Shown here: one piece after another, positions 18,038 through 27,936 of the stretch
How positions within the stretch are numbered: position 1 is the stretch's first letter
Layout of the letters: each line of letters starts with the position of its first letter
NCBI GenBank assembly: GCA_002356515.1
Contig: AP017605.1
Coordinates: 4,349,001 to 4,413,000, forward strand
Direction of reading: 5' to 3'
Length of the DNA stretch: 64,000 bases
DNA from: Mesorhizobium loti
Lineage (GTDB): Bacteria; Pseudomonadota; Alphaproteobacteria; Rhizobiales; Rhizobiaceae
Notes under the pieces: model-generated
What the model was told of the DNA's origin: nothing
The model's database searches: none
What the model saw: the letters and a program-made list of their open reading frames with translations, nothing else
Translations under genes and position numbers: made by a program

Positions 18038-19323
18038 TGTCTGCACAGACCGCGACAGCGCCCCGCATCCTGGTCATCGGCACCGGTGATACCAAGGCCG
18101 ACGAGCTGCTGTTCATGAAAGCCTGCATCGAGGCCTCCGGCGGCAGCGCCGTGATGATGGATGTCAGCGTGCTCGGCAATCCGCCCTACAGTCCCGATCA
18201 CGACAAGCATGCCGTCGCCCGGGCCGTCGACGTGACGATCGAGGAGATCGTCGCCAGCGGTGACGAGAACACCGCCATGACCTTGATGGCCGGCGGGGCC
18301 GTGCAACTGGTGCGCAAGCTGCATCAAAACGGCGAGATCGACGCCTTCATCGCCATAGGCGGCTCGATGGGCACCGACCTGGCGCTCGACGTGGCGCTTT
18401 CCCTGCCGCTCGGCGTGCCGAAATTCGTCGTCTCTACCATCGCCTATTCGCACCTGATCCCGCCCGAGCGCGTCGCGCCCGATTTGATGATGATCCTCTG
18501 GGCCGGCGGGCTCTACGGCCTCAACTCGATCTGCAAGCTGGTCCTGTCGCAGGCTTGCGGCGCCGTGGTCGGCGCCGCGAAAATCGTGCTTGAGAGCCGC
18601 GCCTCTGCCCCGGCAATCGGCCCGACCATCGGCATGACCTCGCTCGGCAGCTCCTGCCTGCGCTACATGAAGACGCTGAAGCCGGCGCTGGAGCGGCGCG
18701 GCTATGATGTCGCCGTCTTCCACACCACCGGAATGGGCGGCCGCGCCTTCGAATCGATCGCCGGCCAGGACCATTTCTGCGCCGTCTTCGACTTCAGCCT
18801 GCAGGAGATCACCAATCATCTGGCCGGCTCCGTCGTCTCCTCCGGCAACGACCGGCTGGAAAATGCCGGCGCCCGCGGCATTCCGCAGATCGCCGCCCCC
18901 GGCGCGGTCGACATGGTCGACCTGCCGACCTGGCAGGATTTACCGGCTAAATTTTCCGAACGCCCGTTTCATGCCCACAACAGGCTGATCGCCTCGGTCA
19001 CCGTCGATGCCGATGACCGCCGCAAGGTGGCCAGGACCATCGCCGCCAAGCTCGGCGCCTCGAAAGGCCGCTCCGCCTTCATCCTGCCGTCCCGAGGGAT
19101 CCAGGAATGGGACACGCAGGGTGAGCCGCTCTACGAGCCTGAAGCCCTGGCCGCCTTTGTCGATGAGATGCGCAAGGCTATCCCCGCCGAGGTCGAGTTC
19201 CACGAGATCGACGCCCACATCAACAGCGACGGTTTCGTCGCCAAGGCGCTGGAAATCTTCGACCGCTGGGTCGAGGAGGGCATCGTTCCGCGCGGCGTGC
19301 CGGCCAAGGGAGAGGCCGCGTGA
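18037..19323 (+). CDS. Tm-1-like ATP-binding protein (UPF0261 family)
   Basis: 428 residues. The family is typified by the N-terminal domain of tomato Tm-1 and its bacterial homologues. Visible motifs: ILVIGTGDTKADELLFMK at the start, AFIAIGGSMGTDLALD near 110, IGMTSLGSSCLRYMK near 195, VAVFHTTGMGGRAFE near 225 and ILPSRGIQEWDTQGEPLYEP near 350. Its role in catabolic operons is not settled. Start and stop overlaps place it firmly in the operon between the regulator and the HAD protein. Confidence 0.88.
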   Translation: MSAQTATAPRILVIGTGDTKADELLFMKACIEASGGSAVMMDVSVLGNPPYSPDHDKHAVARAVDVTIEEIVASGDENTAMTLMAGGAVQLVRKLHQNGEIDAFIAIGGSMGTDLALDVALSLPLGVPKFVVSTIAYSHLIPPERVAPDLMMILWAGGLYGLNSICKLVLSQACGAVVGAAKIVLESRASAPAIGPTIGMTSLGSSCLRYMKTLKPALERRGYDVAVFHTTGMGGRAFESIAGQDHFCAVFDFSLQEITNHLAGSVVSSGNDRLENAGARGIPQIAAPGAVDMVDLPTWQDLPAKFSERPFHAHNRLIASVTVDADDRRKVARTIAAKLGASKGRSAFILPSRGIQEWDTQGEPLYEPEALAAFVDEMRKAIPAEVEFHEIDAHINSDGFVAKALEIFDRWVEEGIVPRGVPAKGEAA

Positions 19324-19988
19324 GCGCTCCCGTGGCCCAGGCGCTGGTTCTCGATTTCGGCGGCGTCGTCACCCGCACCCTATTCGAGACCCATGCCTTG
19401 ACCGAACAGGCACTCGGCTTGAAGCCCGGAACGCTGCAATGGCGCGGACCGTTCGATCCGGACAGCGATCCGCTGTGGCGCTCGATGCAGGCCGACGAAA
19501 TCAGCGAGCGCGACTATTGGCGCACCCGCACCAGCGAGGTCGGCCGGCTCGTCGGCGAGGATTGGCAGGCGATGGAAACCTTTGTCCAGCGCGCGCGTGG
19601 CGCCGAGCCGGAAAAGGTAGTGCGGCCTGAGGCCGACCATGCCATCCGCGCCGTCCATGCCGCCGGGTTTCGCCTGGCGATCCTGTCCAACGAACTCGAC
19701 CTGTTCTACGGCGCGGATTTCCGCCGGCGGCTGCCGCTGCTCGGCCTGTTCGACACCATCATCGACGCCACCTACACCGGCATCCTCAAGCCCGACCCGC
19801 GCGCTTATGGCTTCGTCACCGAGGCGCTCGGCCTGCCCGCCGAAGCTTGCGTCTTCGTCGACGACCAGCAGCGCAATGTCGATGGCGGCCGTGCCGCCGG
19901 CATGCGCACGGTGCATTTCGACGTTGCGCGGCCAGCACTTTCCTATGCCGAAGCCCTTGCCCATTTCGACCTCGTCCCAGCTGCCTGA
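19320..19988 (+). CDS. HAD-superfamily hydrolase
   Basis: 222 residues starting at GTG in a GTGA overlap with the preceding stop. Motif I is LDFGGVVTRT: the nucleophile Asp is present but the second Asp of DxD is Gly, as in the HAD domain of epoxide hydrolases and some phosphatases. Motif II is LAILSN, the motif III Lys is in ILKPDPRAY, and motif IV is CVFVDDQQRNV. It is a small phosphatase or dehalogenase-like enzyme; the substrate is unknown. Being in an operon with a small-molecule kinase, it might remove a stalled phospho-intermediate. Confidence 0.85.
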   Translation: MSAPVAQALVLDFGGVVTRTLFETHALTEQALGLKPGTLQWRGPFDPDSDPLWRSMQADEISERDYWRTRTSEVGRLVGEDWQAMETFVQRARGAEPEKVVRPEADHAIRAVHAAGFRLAILSNELDLFYGADFRRRLPLLGLFDTIIDATYTGILKPDPRAYGFVTEALGLPAEACVFVDDQQRNVDGGRAAGMRTVHFDVARPALSYAEALAHFDLVPAA

Positions 19989-20009
19989 GACCATTTGCGG
20001 AGCCTTGTG

Positions 20010-21359
20010 ATGCGCGACATCAATTTCCTCACCGAGACCAATGCCAAGCCGATTTGGCACCCGATGGCGCATCCGGCCGAGATGCGGGCCAATCCGCCCA
20101 AGGTGATCATGAAGGGCGAGGGCGTCACCGTCACCGACATCGACGGCAAGAGCGTGCTCGACGCCGTCGGCGGCCTGTGGAACGTCAATCTCGGCTACAG
20201 CTGCGACCCGATCAAGAAGGCGATTGCCGACCAGCTCGGCGCTCTCCCATACTATTCCGGCTTTCGCGGCACCTCGACCGGGCCGTCGATCGAGCTCGCC
20301 TACGAACTCGCTGAATGGTTCGCGCCGGAAGGCATGGTGCGGACCTTCTTCACCTCGGGCGGCTCGGATTCGGTCGAGACCGCCCTGCGGCTGGCCAGGC
20401 AATACTGGAAGATCCGCGGCCAGGGCGACCGGACCAAATTCCTGGCGCTCAAAAAGGGCTATCACGGCACGCATTTCGGCGGTGCGTCGGTCAATGGCAA
20501 CGCCAATTTCCGCCGCAACTACGAGCCGCTATTGCCCGGTGTCTTTCACATCCCGGCGCCCTGGACCTTCCGCAACCCCTTCGACGAGACCGATCCCGCG
20601 CGGCTGGCCAAGCTCTGCGCCAAGGCGCTGGAGGACGAGATAGCCTTCCAGGGCGGTGACACCATCGCCGCTTTCATCATGGAGCCGGTGCTCGGCGCCG
20701 GCGGCGTCATTGTTCCGCACGAAAGCTTCATGCCGCTGGTGCGCGAGATCTGCGACCGCCACGAAATCCTGCTGATCGCCGACGAGGTGGTGACAGGCTT
20801 CGGCCGCACCGGCGCCTGGTCCGGTTCGCGGCTGACGGGGGTGAAACCAGATTTCATGACCATCGCCAAGGCTATCACCTCGGGCTATTTCCCGCTCGGC
20901 GCGACACTGATCGGCGCCAAGGTCGCCGACGTGTTCGAGGCCGACAAGACAAGTTTTGGCGCGATCGGCCATGGCTACACCTATTCCGGCCATCCGGTCG
21001 GCTGCGCTGCGGGACTGGCGGCCCTTGCCGAAACCAGACGGCTTCGCCTGAACGAGAACGCCGCGGCACGTGGCGTCGAACTGGCGGCCGTGCTGGAGGG
21101 GCTCAAGGCTAAGCACGCCATCGTTGGCGACGTCCGGTACAAGGGCCTGATGGCCGCGCTGGAGCTGGTCTCGGATCGCGCGACGAAAAAACCTGCCGAC
21201 AAGAAGACCATGGCCGTGGTTTCGGAGGCGGCCTACGAAGCCGGCGTCATGCTGCGTGTGTCCGGCAACAACATCATCCTGTCACCACCGCTGATCATCA
21301 GCGCCGCCGATGTCGCCAAGATCGGTGAGGCGATCGGCGCAGGCCTGTCGAAGGTCTGA
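20010..21359 (+). CDS. Class III PLP-dependent aminotransferase (omega-aminotransferase type)
   Basis: 449 residues. It begins RDINFLTETNAKPIWHPMAH and carries class III hallmarks: TSGGSDSVETALRLARQYW, IADEVVTGFGRTGAWSG and the PLP lysine at about 287 in TIAKAITSGYFPLGA. It probably transfers a terminal amino group from an amine or omega-amino acid to pyruvate or 2-oxoglutarate. It is followed by a second, different class III enzyme after 37 bases. Confidence 0.9.
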   Translation: MRDINFLTETNAKPIWHPMAHPAEMRANPPKVIMKGEGVTVTDIDGKSVLDAVGGLWNVNLGYSCDPIKKAIADQLGALPYYSGFRGTSTGPSIELAYELAEWFAPEGMVRTFFTSGGSDSVETALRLARQYWKIRGQGDRTKFLALKKGYHGTHFGGASVNGNANFRRNYEPLLPGVFHIPAPWTFRNPFDETDPARLAKLCAKALEDEIAFQGGDTIAAFIMEPVLGAGGVIVPHESFMPLVREICDRHEILLIADEVVTGFGRTGAWSGSRLTGVKPDFMTIAKAITSGYFPLGATLIGAKVADVFEADKTSFGAIGHGYTYSGHPVGCAAGLAALAETRRLRLNENAAARGVELAAVLEGLKAKHAIVGDVRYKGLMAALELVSDRATKKPADKKTMAVVSEAAYEAGVMLRVSGNNIILSPPLIISAADVAKIGEAIGAGLSKV

Positions 21360-21396
21360 TGAGCCGGCAGATACAACGAGGTTCAGGTATCTACAG

Positions 21397-22704
21397 ATGA
21401 CACAATCGCAGAAGAAAATGACCGAGGAGACGCTCGTTAGCCGGCGCGGTCGCCTGCTCGGTGCGAAATCGCAATTGTTCTATGACGAGCCTGTGCATCT
21501 GGTGCGCGGCGAAGGTGTCTGGCTCTACGATGCCGATGGCCGCAAATATCTCGACGCCTACAACAATGTCGCCCATGTCGGGCATTGCCATCCGCATGTG
21601 GTCGAGGCGCTGTGCCGGCAGGCAAGCCTGCTCAACACCCACACGCGCTATCTGCACACCGCGATCCTCGACTATGTCGAGCGGCTGACGGCGAGTTTCG
21701 ACGCCAGTCTCTCCACCGCCATCCTCACCTGCACCGGCAGCGAGGCCAATGACATCGCGCTGCGCATGGCGCAGGCGACGTCAGGCCGGATGGGCATCAT
21801 CGCCACCGACGCCACCTATCACGGCAACACATCCGCGGTTTCGCAGCTCAGCACGCGCATGCCTCCGGTCGGTGGCCGCGCTCCCTATGTCAGGCTGGTG
21901 CCGGCGCCCGACAGTTTTCGCCACCCCGACACGATGGCCAACGGCAAGGCGTTCGGCGACGCCGTACGCGAGGCGATCGCGTCGCTGGCAAAGGACGGCA
22001 TCGGCCTGTCCGGCATGATCCTGTGCCCGCTGCTTGCCAATGAAGGCTTTCCGACACTGCCCAGCGGCTTTTTTGACGACGCCGTGGCAGCGGTGCGCGA
22101 CGCCGGCGGTCTGGTCATCGCCGACGAGGTGCAACCCGGCTTCGGCCGCACTGGCAGCCACCTCTGGGGCAATCAGCGCGCCGGCTTCGTTCCCGACATC
22201 GTGACCATGGGCAAGCCGATGGGCAATGGCCATCCGGTCGCCGCCGTGGTGACCACGAAGGAGATTCTGGCCACTTTCCGCAACGCCTTCCGCTACTTCA
22301 ACACCTTTGGCGGCAACCCGGTGTCCTGCGCCGTGGCCAACGCCGTCCTCGATGTCCTGGAACAGGAGAAGCTTGTCGCCAACGCACGCGATGTCGGCGC
22401 CTATGCGCTCGATTTGCTGCGGCCGCTGGCAGATCGCCATGACTGCATCGGCGAAGTCAGGGGCGCCGGCCTGTTCTTCGGCGCCGAGCTGGTCCGCGAC
22501 CGCCAGACGCGCGAGCCAGCGCCCGACATAGCCGGGCGCGTCATCAACGCCATGCGTGACCGTGGCGTGCTGATGGGCAAGACCGGCATCCACGGCAATG
22601 TGCTCAAGATCCGCCCGCCCATGCCGTTTTCCCGCGCCAATGCCGACCTTTTGATCGGCACGCTCGACGAAGTGCTCGGTGAAGTCGGTGGAGTGGCGGC
22701 GTGA
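21397..22704 (+). CDS. Class III PLP enzyme of the AGXT2L (phospho-lyase-like) subgroup
   Basis: 435 residues from ATG 21397 (MTQSQKKMTEETL). Features: LDAYNNVAHVGHCHPHVVEA, CTGSEANDIALRMAQ, IADEVQPGFGRTGSH and the PLP lysine (about 273) in TMGKPMGNGHPVAAVVTT. As I recall, the GKPMGNGHPV string is characteristic of ethanolamine-phosphate and 5-phosphohydroxylysine phospho-lyases, which eliminate phosphate and ammonia to leave an aldehyde instead of transaminating. The next gene overlaps by four bases and is an APH-type kinase, which would supply the phosphorylated substrate. Plain aminotransferase activity is the alternative. Confidence 0.85.
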   Translation: MTQSQKKMTEETLVSRRGRLLGAKSQLFYDEPVHLVRGEGVWLYDADGRKYLDAYNNVAHVGHCHPHVVEALCRQASLLNTHTRYLHTAILDYVERLTASFDASLSTAILTCTGSEANDIALRMAQATSGRMGIIATDATYHGNTSAVSQLSTRMPPVGGRAPYVRLVPAPDSFRHPDTMANGKAFGDAVREAIASLAKDGIGLSGMILCPLLANEGFPTLPSGFFDDAVAAVRDAGGLVIADEVQPGFGRTGSHLWGNQRAGFVPDIVTMGKPMGNGHPVAAVVTTKEILATFRNAFRYFNTFGGNPVSCAVANAVLDVLEQEKLVANARDVGAYALDLLRPLADRHDCIGEVRGAGLFFGAELVRDRQTREPAPDIAGRVINAMRDRGVLMGKTGIHGNVLKIRPPMPFSRANADLLIGTLDEVLGEVGGVAA

Positions 22705-23720
22705 ACGCGGTTTCCGCGCGATCCGAGCCTGAGACGGCGGCTGATGTCACAGCGCTTGCCAGGCACGCGCTCGCCCATTGGGGTGTCCACTGCGGCGAGC
22801 CGGAGCTGCTGAAATACCGCGAGAATGCGGTTTTTCGCGTGCGCCTGGCCGACGGCCGGCCGGCCGCCTTGCGCATTCATCGGCTTGGCTACCACTCTGA
22901 CGCCGCGCTGCGCTCGGAACTGCAATGGATGGCCTTCCTGCAATCCGCCGGTGTCGCCACGCCATCCCCGGTGCCGACGTTAGCCGGCGACCTGTTCGTG
23001 CCGGTCGGCCTCGGCACTTCCACGCCGCGTCAGGTCGATTGCCTGAGCTGGCTTGAGGGCCGCGCCGTTGGCGCGCGCGGCGTGCCGCTCGGCCACACGC
23101 CGCTACGCGCGCGAGACGTCTTCACCGCCATAGGACGAACCATCGCGCGCATGCACAATGCCGCCGCCGGCTGGGCGCCGCCGCCCGGCTTTGCCCGCCA
23201 TGCCTGGGATTTCGACGGTTTCTTCGCCCCGAACCCGACATGGGGCCGTTTCGAGACCTGCCCGTTTCTCGACGATGCCAATCGCGAGCTGGTCCACCGT
23301 GCCCACAAGAAGGCGGTCGCAGCACTCTCGCGGCATGAGCGCAGCGCGCGCAATTTCGGCCTGATCCATGCCGACCTGGTGCGCGAGAACGTGCTGCTCG
23401 ACGGCGACAGCATCCAGATTATCGACTTCGACGATTGCGGCCATGGCTGGCACGCCTACGATCTTGCTGTCGCGCTCTACCAGAACCGCGAGGAGGCGCT
23501 CTATCCGCTGATCGAGGCTTCGCTGCTCGACGGCTACCGGCAGGAGCGCGACCTGACACGAGAGGACGTCGCGGCCTTGCCGCTGTTTTCAGCGCTTCGG
23601 GCCTTTGCCTTCCTTGGCTGGGTGCAGAGCCGCGTCGAAGGCGACATTACCAGGGAGGCCGGCATGCGCATCTCGACCATCGCCGCCGGTGTCGTGGCGG
23701 CCTATCTGCACGGCGCGTGA
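22701..23720 (+). CDS. APH-fold small-molecule kinase (hydroxylysine-kinase-like)
   Basis: 339 residues, GTG start in a GTGA overlap with the preceding gene. Aminoglycoside-phosphotransferase fold: N-lobe ENAVFRVRLADGRPAALRIH, catalytic loop FGLIHADLVRENVLLD with Asp and Asn in place, and the metal site IIDFDDCGHGW. Relatives include choline, homoserine and hydroxylysine kinases. Coupling to a phospho-lyase-type PLP enzyme points to phosphorylation of an amino alcohol such as 5-hydroxylysine or ethanolamine followed by elimination. Confidence 0.85.
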   Translation: MNAVSARSEPETAADVTALARHALAHWGVHCGEPELLKYRENAVFRVRLADGRPAALRIHRLGYHSDAALRSELQWMAFLQSAGVATPSPVPTLAGDLFVPVGLGTSTPRQVDCLSWLEGRAVGARGVPLGHTPLRARDVFTAIGRTIARMHNAAAGWAPPPGFARHAWDFDGFFAPNPTWGRFETCPFLDDANRELVHRAHKKAVAALSRHERSARNFGLIHADLVRENVLLDGDSIQIIDFDDCGHGWHAYDLAVALYQNREEALYPLIEASLLDGYRQERDLTREDVAALPLFSALRAFAFLGWVQSRVEGDITREAGMRISTIAAGVVAAYLHGA

Positions 23721-23739
23721 GCTGCCGAACGGTCAGCTC
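23719..23739. terminator. Stem-loop between convergent genes
   Basis: GAGCTG-CCG and CGG-T-CAGCTC pair around an AA loop, covering the last bases of the kinase and hpaH genes. There is no U tract, so it could be a weak bidirectional terminator or an RNA end-protecting hairpin. Confidence 0.4.
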
Positions 23740-24539
23740 TTGGCGAAATGGATGCTGACCGTGCCGGAAGTGCCGAAATCGGCAACGATCGTGTCACCGG
23801 GTCGCGCCTCGACCGGGCGCACGAACGATCCCGACAACACAACCTCGCCGGCGGCGATCGATAGGCCGTAGCGGGCGAGCCGATCGGCCAGCCAGGCGAT
23901 GCCCATCGCCGGATGGTTGAGCACGCCGGCGCCGAGGCCCGTCTCCTCGACCTCGGCATTGCGCGAGATGATGGCGCCGATCCAGCGCATGTCGGCTTCA
24001 TCGGGCCGCTGCGGCCGGCCGCCGATGACGATGCCGGCATTGGCGGCATTGTCGGAGATCGTGTCGAAGAAGGTGCGCGGCTTCTTGGTCTCGGCATTGA
24101 CGCGCTCGATGCGCGTGTCGAGGATTTCCAGCGCCGGCGTGATGTAGTCGGTGGCGTTAAGCACGTCGAAGATGGTGACGCCTGGCCCTTTGAGCGGCGC
24201 TTTCATGACGAAGGCGATCTCGGCCTCGACGCGCGGCTGGATGAAACGGCCGGCAGGAATGGTCGCGCCATCGTTGAAGAACATGTCGTCGAACAGCACA
24301 CCCGAATCCGGCGTGTCGATGGCGAGCGCATATTGCATCGCCTTGGAGGTCAGGCCGATCTTCCAGCCCTTCGGCTTCAGCCCGGCATCGGTCTTGCGTT
24401 TCACCAGAGCCGCCTGGACGCGGTAGGCGTCCTCCATGGTCGCTTGCGGGTAATCGAGGCTGAGCAGCCGGATCTGCCTGCGCGAACGTTCGGCCTCGAA
24501 CAGCCGATTGGCGGCGTCTTCCACTTGCTCCGGGGTCAT
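23733..24539 (-). CDS. hpaH: 2-oxo-hept-3-ene-1,7-dioate hydratase
   Basis: 268 residues, the normal HpaH length. It adds water to 2-oxohept-3-enedioate late in the homoprotocatechuate meta-cleavage pathway. Motifs: [30 protein letters not shown] (metal-binding Glu residues) and ALEILDTRI. The last gene of the hpaF-E-D-G-H operon, it overlaps the end of hpaG by four bases. Confidence 0.93.
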   Translation of the reverse strand: MTPEQVEDAANRLFEAERSRRQIRLLSLDYPQATMEDAYRVQAALVKRKTDAGLKPKGWKIGLTSKAMQYALAIDTPDSGVLFDDMFFNDGATIPAGRFIQPRVEAEIAFVMKAPLKGPGVTIFDVLNATDYITPALEILDTRIERVNAETKKPRTFFDTISDNAANAGIVIGGRPQRPDEADMRWIGAIISRNAEVEETGLGAGVLNHPAMGIAWLADRLARYGLSIAAGEVVLSGSFVRPVEARPGDTIVADFGTSGTVSIHFAKS

Positions 24540-25402
24540 GAAGCTGCCTCGTCGACGACGCCGTTACTGAGCACACCGATACCATCGGCCTCGACCTCGA
24601 TGACGTCGCCCGGCTTCAGCCAGATCGGCGGCTCGAAGCGGGCGCCGGCGCCGGTCGGCGTGCCGGTGACGATCATATCGCCCGGCACCAGCGTGGTGAA
24701 GGTTGAGACGTAGTTGATGATCTTGCGAAAGGAAAAGATCATCCGGCTGGTGCGATCCTGCTGGCGCAGCTCGCCATTGACCCGGGTGGAGAGCGAAATG
24801 TCGGCGATCTGTGCCTCGTCCGTGAACGGCACCAGCCATGGGCCGATCGAGCCGGTGCGGTCGAAATTCTTGCCTTGCGTGACGTTGAACTTGGCGTGCC
24901 GCACCCAGTCGCGGATGGTGCCCTCATTGCACAGCGAGAGTGCCGCGATGTGGCCGAGCGCGTCGGTCTCGGCGATGCGCCGGCCACCCCTGCCGATGAC
25001 GATGACGATCTCGCCTTCATAGTCGAGCTGCGGTGATTCCGGCGGCCGCACCAGCGCAGCGCCATGGCCGACGAAGGAGCGGGGGAAGCGGATGAACAGC
25101 GACGGATTCGAGGGGGCCGCCTGGCCGTCCTTGTACTCCTCGTTGCGGTCGGGATAGTTGACGCCGACGCAGATGATCTTTTCCGGCGACGGGATCGGGA
25201 TGTCGTAGGCGATGGCATCGAGCGGGAAATCGGCGACAAAGGCCTCGGCCTCTTCCGCCAGCCGCCGCAAGGCGCCGACCTCGATCACTTCGCGCAATGT
25301 CGGCCACTGGCTGTGGCGAGCCGACAGGTCGATGACACCCTTGTCGCTGACCGCGCCATAGTGGGTCTTGCCGTTGATGGTGAAGGTGGCGAGCCGGTTC
25401 AT
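24536..25402 (-). CDS. hpaG: Fumarylacetoacetate-hydrolase family isomerase/decarboxylase
   Basis: 288 residues from MNRLATFTINGK. It catalyses decarboxylation of 5-oxopent-3-ene-1,2,5-tricarboxylate and/or the following isomerisation. FAH-fold motifs: KIICVGVNYPDRNEEY, LDYEGEIVIVIGRGG (metal ligands) and MIVTGTPTGAGARFEPP. The E. coli HpaG is a two-domain fusion; this protein has one full domain. The start lies six bases after the hpaD stop; the longer open frame upstream overlaps hpaD and is spurious. Confidence 0.9.
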   Translation of the reverse strand: MNRLATFTINGKTHYGAVSDKGVIDLSARHSQWPTLREVIEVGALRRLAEEAEAFVADFPLDAIAYDIPIPSPEKIICVGVNYPDRNEEYKDGQAAPSNPSLFIRFPRSFVGHGAALVRPPESPQLDYEGEIVIVIGRGGRRIAETDALGHIAALSLCNEGTIRDWVRHAKFNVTQGKNFDRTGSIGPWLVPFTDEAQIADISLSTRVNGELRQQDRTSRMIFSFRKIINYVSTFTTLVPGDMIVTGTPTGAGARFEPPIWLKPGDVIEVEADGIGVLSNGVVDEAAS

Positions 25403-25410
25403 GGTGCTGC

Positions 25411-26391
25411 TCACGGCGCAATGATCGGCGATGCCGTCAGATCCGGCTGGCGTGCGGTGGTACCCGCAAAGGTGCTGCCTTCCTCGAACCAGCTTTTCGG
25501 CGCCGGCGCGCCCCACAGCGTCTGCCGCTGCGGGTCCTTGAGGTCCCATTTGATCGGCTCGAGGTCCGGATCGACCGTCTGGTAATCCGAGCAGTAGATC
25601 TCGATGCGATGGTTGTCCGGGTCTCTGATATAGAGGAAGAAGGCGTTGGAAATGCCGTGCCGGCCGGGGCCGCGTTCGATGTTCGGCAGCCAGCCGGTCG
25701 TGGCCATCAAATCGAGCAGGTCGATGATGTTGAGCGGCGTCGGCACCCAGAAGGCGACGTGGTGCAGGCGCGGCCCGACGCCGTTGGTAAAGGCGATGTC
25801 ATGCACGCCGCCCTTGCGGTGCGTCCAGGCCGCCCACAGCTTTCCGCTCGAGGCATCCTCGGTGTATTCGGTCACGCGGAAGCCAAGCTCGTTGTAGAAG
25901 GCGACGGACTCGTCGACATTGGGCGAGAAGCAGTTGAAGTGGTCGATGCGCAGCGGCTTCACGCCCTTGTAGAGCGCGTATTTCTGATGGATCGGCGGCA
26001 GCCTTTCCATCTGCGCATAGAATTCCAATGGAATGCCGTGCGGATCCCGGGTGCGGAAAGTGCGCGACTGGTAGGGCCGCTCGACCCATTCCACCGGCAG
26101 GCCCTTGGCCTCGAAGAAATGCTCGGCCTTGTCGAGATCCTCGTCTGAAAAAACCTTGAAGCCGAGGTCGCGCGCTTCCGGCGTCGTCGCCTTGCGCAGC
26201 ACGATGCAGTGATGGCCACGCTCCTCCATGGCTCTGAGGTAGATGGCGCCCGATGTCTCGTCGGTGACCTGCAGGCCGAGCGTGTCGACATAGAAGGCGC
26301 GCGATTTGGCAAGGTCGGTCACCGCCAGTTCGACATGGCTGAGGCGCACGATGTTGAAGGCGGGATAGAGGTTGGGTTTGGGCAAAGGCAT
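25411..26391 (-). CDS. hpaD: 3,4-dihydroxyphenylacetate 2,3-dioxygenase
   Basis: 326 residues, a type I (vicinal oxygen chelate) extradiol ring-cleavage dioxygenase. Two glyoxalase-like modules (about 12-125 and 145-275). Metal ligands of the facial triad are near His151 (LRIDHFNCF), His210 or 211 (GPRLHHVAFW) and Glu264 (HRIEIYC). It opens homoprotocatechuate to 5-carboxymethyl-2-hydroxymuconic semialdehyde, the substrate of HpaE encoded just upstream. Confidence 0.94.
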   Translation of the reverse strand: MPLPKPNLYPAFNIVRLSHVELAVTDLAKSRAFYVDTLGLQVTDETSGAIYLRAMEERGHHCIVLRKATTPEARDLGFKVFSDEDLDKAEHFFEAKGLPVEWVERPYQSRTFRTRDPHGIPLEFYAQMERLPPIHQKYALYKGVKPLRIDHFNCFSPNVDESVAFYNELGFRVTEYTEDASSGKLWAAWTHRKGGVHDIAFTNGVGPRLHHVAFWVPTPLNIIDLLDLMATTGWLPNIERGPGRHGISNAFFLYIRDPDNHRIEIYCSDYQTVDPDLEPIKWDLKDPQRQTLWGAPAPKSWFEEGSTFAGTTARQPDLTASPIIAP

Positions 26392-26406
26392 TCTGATCTC
26401 CTCCGG

Positions 26407-27924
26407 TCAGCCGCCGAGTTTCTGGATCGCGTGCGCCGTCGTCGCGAAGGCTACGTTCTTCGTCTCCATGTAGAAGTCGAAGGAATGGTCGCCGCCATCG
26501 CGGCCGATGCCGGAATTCTTGACGCCGCCGAACGGCGTGGGCAGATGCCGCACATTTTCCGAATTGACCCAGATCATGCCGGCCTCGAGTGCATCGGTGA
26601 AGCGGAAGGCGCGGGTCACATCGGAGGTCCAGAGATAGCCGGTCAGGCCGTATTGCGTGTCGTTGGCGAGCGCCAGCGCCTCAGCCTCGTCCTTGAAGGC
26701 AATCGCGGTCAGCACCGGCCCGAAAATCTCCTCCTGGGCGATGCGCATCCTGTTGGTGGCGCCGGTGAACAGCGTCGGGCTGACATAGCAGCCGCCACCC
26801 GGGCCCGCGAACTTGCCGCCGCCGGCGGCAACCACCGCGCCCTCCGATCTGCCGATCTCGATATAGGACAGCACCTTTTCCTCATGCACCGGATGGATCA
26901 GCGGCCCGACCACGGTTTTCGGGTCGAGCGGATGGCCTATTGTGATGCGCTTTGCCTTCTCCGCCACCAGATCGGTGAACTGGTCGTAGACCGAGGCTTC
27001 AACGAGAAGCCGTGACGACGAAGTGCAGCGTTCGCCATTCAGCGAGTAGATCATGAACACCGCCGCATCCGCGGCGCGTTCGAGGTCGGCATCGGCGAAG
27101 ACGATCACCGGGTTCTTGCCGCCGAGCTCGAAATGCACGCGCTTCAGCGTGTCGGCGCCCTGTTTCATGATCATCGAGCCGGTGCGGCTCTCGCCGACAA
27201 AGCCGATCGCCTTGATGTCGGGGTGCTCGGTCAGCGCCTTGCCGGCATGCTCGCCGAGGCCGTTGACCAGGTTCCAGACACCTTTCGGCAGGCCGGCTTC
27301 CTCGGCGATCTCGACCAGCAAGCGGGCGCTCAGCGGCGAAAATTCAGCCGGCTTATGGACGATGGTGCAGCCGGCGGCCAGCGCCGGGGCGATCTTCCAG
27401 GTCGACAGCATGAACGGCGTGTTCCACGGCGTGATAATGCCGACCGGGCCGATCGGCACCCGCGTAGTCAGGTTGATCTGCCCCGTGGTTCGCAGCGTCT
27501 CGCCATCGCGCGCTTCCGGTGCTCGGTCGGCGAAGAAGCGGAAATTTTCCGCACCGCGCAACGCCGCCTTGGCCATGAATTTCAGCGCCTGGCCGGTGTC
27601 CATACATTCGACGAAGGCGATCTCCTCGGCACGCGCCTCGATCGCGTCTGCTATTTTGTGCAGCAGCTTCTTGCGCGCTTCGCCCGGCATGGCGGCCCAG
27701 GCCGGGAATGCCGCCTTCGCCGCCTTGGCGGCACGGTCGATGTCGGTTGCGTTGCCGCGTGCGACCTTGGCCAGCGGCTTCAGATCGACCGGCGACAGCG
27801 TCTCGAAAGTCGAGCCGTCGGCGGCCGGCACCGCCTCGCCACCGATCTGGTTCAGCACGCCGTCTTTCTTGAAGCGGGCGAGATACGCCTCGGCCTTTTT
27901 CAGATTGCCTTCGAGATCGGACAT
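26407..27924 (-). CDS. hpaE: 5-carboxymethyl-2-hydroxymuconic-semialdehyde dehydrogenase
   Basis: 505 residues, NAD-dependent aldehyde dehydrogenase. Motifs: [35 protein letters not shown] (base Glu) and the nucleophile Cys300 in [13 protein letters not shown], a wording typical of HpaE. It converts the ring-cleavage semialdehyde to the tricarboxylate. It lies between hpaF (12-base gap) and hpaD (15-base gap) in one operon. Confidence 0.94.
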   Translation of the reverse strand: MSDLEGNLKKAEAYLARFKKDGVLNQIGGEAVPAADGSTFETLSPVDLKPLAKVARGNATDIDRAAKAAKAAFPAWAAMPGEARKKLLHKIADAIEARAEEIAFVECMDTGQALKFMAKAALRGAENFRFFADRAPEARDGETLRTTGQINLTTRVPIGPVGIITPWNTPFMLSTWKIAPALAAGCTIVHKPAEFSPLSARLLVEIAEEAGLPKGVWNLVNGLGEHAGKALTEHPDIKAIGFVGESRTGSMIMKQGADTLKRVHFELGGKNPVIVFADADLERAADAAVFMIYSLNGERCTSSSRLLVEASVYDQFTDLVAEKAKRITIGHPLDPKTVVGPLIHPVHEEKVLSYIEIGRSEGAVVAAGGGKFAGPGGGCYVSPTLFTGATNRMRIAQEEIFGPVLTAIAFKDEAEALALANDTQYGLTGYLWTSDVTRAFRFTDALEAGMIWVNSENVRHLPTPFGGVKNSGIGRDGGDHSFDFYMETKNVAFATTAHAIQKLGG

Positions 27925-27936
27925 GTCAGTCTTCCG

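Noticed and set aside
19320..19988. HAD protein as an inactive relic because motif I has DFGG rather than DxD
   Set aside because: The nucleophile Asp and the other three motifs are intact, and DFGG is a known variant in active epoxide-hydrolase-like and phosphatase relatives.
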